Source of the DNA: Amorphochlora amoebiformis
Lineage: Eukaryota; Cercozoa; Chlorarachniophyceae
NCBI GenBank assembly: GCA_054601695.1
Contig: BAAHQB010000315.1
Coordinates: forward strand, 62,001 to 126,000
Reading direction: 5' to 3'
DNA: 64,000 bases
A program made the position numbers and the translations under genes. Position 1 is the first letter of the stretch. Every line of letters starts with the position of its first letter. The notes beneath the pieces were generated by a model. The model searched no databases, had not been told where the DNA came from, and worked only from the letters and a program-made list of their open reading frames with translations. This document shows, one piece after another, positions 1 to 64,000 of the stretch.

Positions 1-13
1 CATACACATATAT

Positions 14-54
<41 letters not shown>

Positions 55-96
55 GCACACACAATAACATATAAGCAATTAATTCATAGAAGACAC

Positions 97-4299
<4,203 letters not shown>

Positions 4300-4486
4300 T
4301 TTTTTGCGAAAAATTATTGAATTTCACGGGTGAGGGAGGGCTGGGGACAGGTCGTGGCGCCAAGCCGGAATCCCTTTGAAAGAAGGGTATCGGAGATCTG
4401 GTGGATGAATCACCGAAATCACACGGGAGCCGACAAATATATGTCCAAATTAATTAAATTTACTATTCGGCTTTGGGTTCCGAGAG
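4300..4486. promoter_or_regulatory. Divergent promoter region
   Basis: 187 bp of TA-free DNA separates the minus-strand oxygenase ATG (4299) from the plus-strand ATG at 4487. No second gene fits, so both transcripts must start here. No unambiguous TATA box or other element can be assigned. Confidence 0.6.
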
Positions 4487-9786
<5,300 letters not shown>

Positions 9787-10285
9787 CCCCGCTTCTACCA
9801 AAGTTAAAAACAACCACTAGAATCGTGCGCTGAGTCAAATTTAAAAGTAATAATTGGCGGTGAGACCGGTCTATCTCGTTTCTAGCTATGGATAACGGAC
9901 AATATCTAAATTAGTGCTGCTAAGATCAATGTAGGTACGGTCTAGAGACTCTAGACGGTAGCCAGGCCCGATTGAATATTAGACCTTGAAAATGGTTATG
10001 CATCTTGTTACATGTACGTACTACTACGGTACTACCATATGAGTATCATCTAAAATGTCTAGATTATACCGGGCCGGGAATGATATATAAACTATACGTC
10101 CCCTCAGTAGTTTCTGAGCCAAATCTTGAAGTTGCTTAACTAAATTCGCAATTTACGCATACACGCACAAAGACCTGGTGGGCAAGCGAGCTGGACCTGA
10201 TTCATTAGGCTCCAGCTCCCAAAATTACATCGAATTGAATCCTTCAGAATAGACTTCTTATCTGGCCGCGGCCATACAGGTATGA
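9787..10285. other. Convergent intergenic region, no gene seen
   Basis: About 500 bp of normal-complexity DNA between the stop codons of two convergent genes. It must hold both 3' untranslated regions. No reading frame with splice sites, RNA gene or clear repeat was recognised. Confidence 0.6.
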
Positions 10286-24715
<14,430 letters not shown>

Positions 24716-25263
24716 GTCTACTTTCTCCTCTCTCTCTCTATCGAAATGTATCTCCTCTCACAGGTTCATAATCTATCCAAATGTTCCGCCTCTCTCTAGA
24801 TCTCAACGTCTCAGCTCTCAATACTTTCCTCATTTTCTCCGGAATCTCACCTTTATTCCTTCCCTCTCTCCTTCTCTCTTTCTCTCTTTTCTTCCTCTCC
24901 TTCTCTATCTATCTCTCTCTCTCTACGATGAGATCTGGAAAATGGAGAGATTTCGATAGGTTATGAAGCTTGAGAGGAGCCATCGGATATGAAAAGGGAG
25001 AGGAGATAGCAGGTTATGAAGCTTCTGGCCTTGTGAGTACCCCCTAGCCCCTTAAGAGGTGTTTCGAGAGATGAGTGAGGTTGAGATTTGGAAAAAGAAG
25101 AGAGATTTCGATAGGTCATGAAGCTTGAGAGGAGACATCGGAAATGAGAAGATATTGGTAAGGTTATGAACCTTCGAGCCTTGCGAGCCCCTCCTAACCC
25201 CTTTCGACCTCGTTTACCCTTTGCTTCTCCTATGTTTCGAATATATACATGTATATATGTATG

Positions 25264-25354
<91 letters not shown>

Positions 25355-25423
25355 TATATATTAGGTATTTAATATGTGAGTGTGTGGATTAGATTTATGT
25401 ATTTATGTACGTATATATACATA

Positions 25424-25463
<40 letters not shown>

Positions 25464-25636
25464 ATATGTTAACGTTCATATATATATATATATGTGAACA
25501 TTACCATATATACATATATATATATAGAGAATACAGAAGATGAGAGAAGAAAGAGACACAGAGAGAGAAATCTATGGAGAGAGAGAGAGAGAGAGAGAGT
25601 GTAAAAACAGAAAGAGAGCGAGAGAAAAAAAGTTTT
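24716..25636. other. Intergenic region with ~165-bp direct repeat
   Basis: Between the tentative start of the Tudor gene and the stop of the ligase gene. It contains a pyrimidine-rich stretch (24720-24925), then a direct repeat whose halves begin AGATTTCGATAGG near 24948 and 25106 and share ATGAAGCTTGAGAGGAG and a CCTTGTGAG/CCTTGCGAG block; then (TA)n and GA runs. No gene was recognised. Confidence 0.55.
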
Positions 25637-46837
<21,201 letters not shown>

Positions 46838-46966
46838 CGCAGTATTGCTGTGACGATGGGCTCTGTCACGACTCTGTCACGCTGGTATTGATATAACTGC
46901 CGGGGATTCCCGGCGATAAATTGGGGATCCCAGGCGGACAGAAATCGGCTACCAAGAGTGACGGGC
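46838..46966. promoter_or_regulatory. Divergent promoter, ligase and ATP synthase g
   Basis: Only 129 bp separate the ligase ATG (46837, minus) and the subunit g ATG (46967, plus). The segment holds ATCGTCACAGCA and repeated CTGTCACG elements near 46848-46882; whether these are bound by a factor cannot be told. Confidence 0.6.
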
Positions 46967-47459
46967 ATGTCTTTCATCACCCAGCTCGCGGCTCGCTTTC
47001 CTGCGATGGCGTCGTCCGCCGCCGCGATCTCCAAACCCACTAAATCTCTCAGCGTTCTAGGAGGGGTACGTGAATGCGGAATTTCTGGCCTGGAGTAAAT
47101 GAGAGGGAGAAAAGTGAACGTTATATCACCAGCCTAATTCATTGCACGACAGGAAATCAATGCGCTTCGATTCCAGTATTGGTACCGCTACATCACCACC
47201 TATGGTGAGGTAATCGGCAAAGCCACGCCTCAGTTCAGGGTAAGATTTCGTTTATTTTTCCAGTCTTGGCGTGCGTGACTGGAAGGTCTTCTTACAGGTT
47301 GTTGTGGGAAAGATTTTGAACCCTGCTGAGATTACCTATCGCGAGCTCGCTGTGGGAACCGTTTGTGGCATCCAGATTTACGGAGCCTTTGTGGTCGGAG
47401 AGATGTGGGGCCGCATGAGCATCGTGGGCTACACCCCGGGCAAAAAGACTCACCACTAG
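46967..47459 (+). CDS. ATP20: Mitochondrial F1Fo ATP synthase subunit g
   Basis: Three exons, 46967-47065, 47153-47239 and 47298-47459, all phase 0, with GTACGT and GTAAGA donors and CGACAG and TTACAG acceptors, give 115 residues. Features of subunit g are the central amphipathic part (FQYWYRYITTYGEVIGKATP), the conserved NPAEITYREL segment and a C-terminal membrane helix with glycine spacing, GTVCGIQIYGAFVVGEMWGR, followed by MSIVGY. Subunit g sits in the inner membrane at the ATP synthase dimer interface and helps shape cristae. Length fits the family (100-120 residues). Introns are 87 and 58 bp without (TA)n, unlike the long genes nearby. The gene is divergent from the ligase. Confidence 0.92.
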
Positions 47460-47842
47460 GCAACATAACTAGGTGAAGCGCTATGATCCTGGTGGGAAGA
47501 ATGGCCTGGTAACGATACATAAATTCCTGCTGTCCAGGCCGAATTTTTACTCTCATCACGTTATATTTATCCTCAATTAAGTGAACCATTGAATCGGCAT
47601 TGAGACTTTCGAGACTTTGTTCTTCATGGCCATAAATTGGCCCAATACCATTAGACCGGATGATGATATCCGATTCGTTGATGTCAATTGATGTTATTTC
47701 AACGCATATTACACATGAACTTACTGAGTCCGCCGTGATATACTAGTATAGCCTATATTGCTAGAGTGTCTAGACTAGAGCTAGTAGAGAGAGCGACTGT
47801 GACTAGATTTTGGCGCATGCCGCTCAGGGCGCATATAATACG

Positions 47843-47898
<56 letters not shown>

Positions 47899-48160
47899 GT
47901 CTGCGTGTGACTGTGACTAGCTAGATCTGTAGATTTTGGCGCATGCATACGTAGATATAATACGCCTATGTACATATATATATATATATATATTTACTGA
48001 TACATATAAATCATATATAACAATATATATATATATAACGTATATTATTATATATATGTATATAGATTATATTTTGATAGATCTCACTACGTATACTTTG
48101 GCACGAACCCGGAATACTAATTATATGTCATAGTTACTATATCTTCTAGATCTTATATAA

Positions 48161-48199
<39 letters not shown>

Positions 48200-48265
48200 A
48201 TTGGTACCATTAGTATGTGTATAATATACATACATATACATATATATATATATATATACTAGATA

Positions 48266-48309
<44 letters not shown>

Positions 48310-48360
48310 ATATATATATATATATAATATATATACTAGATATAATTTTATATATATATA

Positions 48361-48427
<67 letters not shown>

Positions 48428-48576
48428 CATATATAATTATTTTTATACAGCTAGCCCAGTCTTAAAGAACTCGTCCTCAAATCTTTGATCACACCTAATG
48501 TTTTTGCAACATACATAGCTGATAATACGCGATAGAGCGCCGAGTGCAGAGGGTGTAGAAGAAGAAACACAGTGCT
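47460..48576. other. Convergent intergenic region with (TA)n
   Basis: Holds the 3' ends of the subunit g and eL21 transcripts. Two (TA)n clusters (47847-47900 and 48000-48430) and a duplicated CTAG/GATTTTGGCGCATGC block (near 47808-47820 and 47931-47948) are seen. No gene recognised. Confidence 0.7.
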
Positions 48577-49256
48577 TTAAACGAAAAGGTTGACGTAAGC
48601 CTCGGGGTAGAGAGTCTCAACAGAGTTGTTAGTGGACTTGACGCCGATAACACGAGCCGGCTTAGGCTGGAGGGCAGCCTGGCGCTTTAGGGGAACCTTA
48701 ACTGAAGGGTTATGCAAGGTAAGCGAAATGTTCGGGATTGACAAAATATCCAAATCTTACCATTTTTGGCCTTGGCGAGCTTGGCGATCCGTCCGTTCTT
48801 CTTAACACGCTCAAGGAACTCTTGTCGGCAGGTAGAATGCTTGATGTGCTCAATACGCACGTGGATACGCTTCTTCATGATGCGACCACCCACCTGCTTG
48901 TTGACCTACATACATGCAATGTTGGCATCATGGCACTGTATTATACTTTTTTAAACGTTCCGGATTCCTCCCAAAACCTTCGCTGACACTAAATCTACGC
49001 CTAGTGATTTCCCAGTCCCTCTTGTCCTCACCTCAACGCCGACAGCCCTCTTGGTGACGTTCCAAACCACACCAGTCTTTCCGTGGTAAAACTTGTGGGG
49101 CATACCCTTGTGAATAGCACCATCGGCCCTGATATCAACGAGGTCCCCCAGCTTGTAGGTCTTGAGGAATCTTTGTGTGGCGATGGTTCCGTTCTTACGG
49201 AAATCCTTGCAGAAGAGGTCTCTTGTGCGAGCGCGGTAACCATATGAGTGGGGCAT
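48577..49256 (-). CDS. RPL21: 60S ribosomal protein eL21
   Basis: Three minus-strand exons, 49032-49256, 48761-48905 and 48577-48701, joined in phases 0 and 1, give 164 residues (family about 160). Exon 1 contains [22 protein letters not shown] and [19 protein letters not shown]; exon 2 [20 protein letters not shown] followed by [10 protein letters not shown]; exon 3 [18 protein letters not shown] and the end [10 protein letters not shown]. These are the standard conserved blocks of eL21, a component of the large cytosolic ribosomal subunit. The start ATG gives [15 protein letters not shown], matching the usual short N-terminus. Donors are GTGAGG and GTAAGA; introns of 126 and 59 bp have no TA tract. 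Confidence 0.97.
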
Positions 49257-49600
49257 GGTTGTCTACTAGATAACCTGAACCACACAACCCGAACACACAG
49301 AAATCAATATTCAGTGGAGAACATACGTACTTATATTTCCCCCCGGCATTATCTGCATCAACAAAATTCCCCTTATGAACCCTCGACCCTAGCCACGATC
49401 CACCACCTGCGGCCTCCCCTTGAGAGTTATTTCCCCGGTCGAATTCGCCGAGACGGGGATTCGAAGGTACTGTCGGGGATTCCTATTTTTGTAAATCCTG
49501 TGACTCTCTTGAGATTCAAGAAATCTAATCCCCGGGGATTCTGTCCTGAGATTCACGTGAGATTCCCCGATGGAGAAGCAAAAGTGACGTGGGGTTGGTG
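49257..49600. promoter_or_regulatory. Divergent promoter upstream of eL21
   Basis: 344 bp of balanced composition between the eL21 ATG (minus) and a plus-strand ATG at 49601. It contains repeated GGGGATTC/GAATCCCC-like words (about 49453, 49473, 49532, 49560). A pyrimidine tract expected at ribosomal protein gene starts is not obvious. Confidence 0.5.
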
Positions 49601-53439
<3,839 letters not shown>

Positions 53440-53542
53440 TTAGCCTAGTCTTAACCCTAACCTTAACCCTAACCCTAATCCTAACCCTAACCCTAACCCT
53501 AATCCTAACGCTAACCCTAACCCTAACCCTAACCCTAACCCC
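53440..53542 (+). repeat. Interstitial telomeric CCCTAA block
   Basis: About 16 CCCTAA or CCTTAA/AATCCT variants just downstream of the terminal exon and a (TA)n tract. Confidence 0.93.
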
Positions 53543-53577
53543 CTTTTAGGAGGAGAGGCATGTACTGAGCGTTCCAC

Positions 53578-53992
53578 GTAATTATAAATATTAGTATTAT
53601 TATATTATTACTTATATGAGTATTATTATTAGGTAATTATAAATATTAATGTTATTATTTTATTATTTATATGAGTATTATTATTATTATTAGGTAATTA
53701 TAAATATTAGTATTATTATTTTATTATTTATATGAGTATTATTATTATTAGGTAATTATAAAATATTAGTATTATTATTTTTATTACTTATATGAGTATT
53801 ATTATTAGGTAATTATAAAATATTAGTATTATTATTTTATTATTTATATGAGTATTATTATTATTAGGTAATTATAAAATATTAGTATTATTATTTTTAT
53901 TATTTATATGAGTATTATTATTATTAGGTAATTATAAAATATTAGTATTATTATTTTATTATTTATATGAGTATTATTATTATTAGGGTTGT

Positions 53993-54035
<43 letters not shown>

Positions 54036-54215
54036 TATTATATTATGTAATATAATATATAGTATTATTATTTATATTATATATATGATATATATTATTA
54101 TTAGGTAATTATATTATATTATTATATATTATTATATATATTATTATTATTATTATTATAATATATTTGTTTATGATTTTATATATGTATGAGTATTATT
54201 ATTATCTATATATAT
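53578..54215 (+). repeat. ATT-rich minisatellite, about 65-bp period
   Basis: About seven tandem units of GGTAATTATAAATATTAGTA, ATTATTTTATTATTTATATG and AGTATTATTATTATTA, followed by TA-rich remnants of the same unit. Intergenic. Confidence 0.93.
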
Positions 54216-54337
54216 AAAATATTTATATATATTTTTATATATATATATATATTACATGAATATATGTTATCCAAATACACTCACACACAACCAAATACAC
54301 ACACCATACACATACATACACACACACACAAATATAT

Positions 54338-54398
<61 letters not shown>

Positions 54399-54502
54399 GT
54401 ATACATGCACTACACTTTATAATTGCAAATGTATGTGACTGTATGAAAATCTATACTTTACATAATATTCACAACTATGTATGTGTGTATATATATATAT
54501 AC

Positions 54503-54564
<62 letters not shown>

Positions 54565-54722
54565 TATATATATACATATATACACATATACATGTACATA
54601 TACATATATATATATAATGTATATATATATATATATATATAAACCTCTTGTTACACTAATGTACGCATACATATATATATATATATATATAGTATATATT
54701 AACGCACATTTATGAAACCTAG

Positions 54723-64000
<9,278 letters not shown>

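Larger units (their letters stand above)
53381..54722. other. Intergenic region, no gene seen
   Basis: Made up of a telomeric block, the 65-bp ATT minisatellite, CACACA and (TA)n runs, and a small island at 54640-54668. No supported exon was found, but the first mapped exon of the next gene starts with an acceptor at 54722, so an unseen 5' exon should lie here. Confidence 0.55.

Overview
The window is nuclear DNA of a eukaryote. It carries spliced protein genes with GT-AG introns, an eL21 ribosomal protein gene, a mitochondrial ATP synthase subunit g gene and TTAGGG-type telomeric repeats. Roughly two thirds of the bases are (TA)n dinucleotide tracts. The lineage cannot be named from this DNA. 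The gene set (2OG oxygenase with a WSHGKE signature, a possible augmin subunit, a HEL2/ZNF598 ligase, ATP synthase g) suits an early-diverging opisthokont or a unicellular alga or protist. No bacterial operon, rRNA, tRNA or CRISPR array was seen. All gene models were assembled by hand from splice sites, reading frame and intron phase, without transcripts.

Layout. 97-4299 (-): first six exons of a 2OG-Fe(II) oxygenase, running off the left edge. 4487-9786 (+): a small coiled-coil protein, tentatively augmin HAUS7-like, sharing a 187-bp divergent promoter with the oxygenase. 10286-24715 (-): a Tudor-domain protein in about 19 exons. 25637-46837 (-): a HEL2/ZNF598-type RING and zinc-finger E3 ubiquitin ligase, about 31 short exons spread over 21 kb. 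46967-47459 (+): ATP synthase subunit g, 129 bp from the ligase start. 48577-49256 (-): ribosomal protein eL21. 49601-53380 (+): small CxxC/CxxC protein. 54723-62508 (+): a long, mostly low-complexity protein running off the right edge.

The striking property is the intron architecture. Most introns are almost pure (TA)n whose ends supply the splice sites (GTATAT donor, TATATAG acceptor). Most exons are also accompanied, inside the adjoining intron, by serial copies of one of their own edges: 20-60 bp of exon end plus splice site, separated by fresh (TA)n. Copies decay with distance from the true exon. I call these exon-edge echo arrays. At least 15 exons in five genes show them. One probable exon (42055-42097) appears to be an echo that has been recruited as coding sequence in another frame. 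Interstitial telomeric blocks also sit inside introns in both orientations, and one 32-bp exon lies in the middle of such a block.

The 46.3-50.0 kb segment (ligase 5' end, ATP synthase g, eL21) is a contrast. It has compact introns of 58-126 bp, higher GC and almost no TA tract outside one 47.8-48.4 kb intergenic patch. Two other start regions (4.3 kb and 49.3 kb) are also divergent gene pairs.
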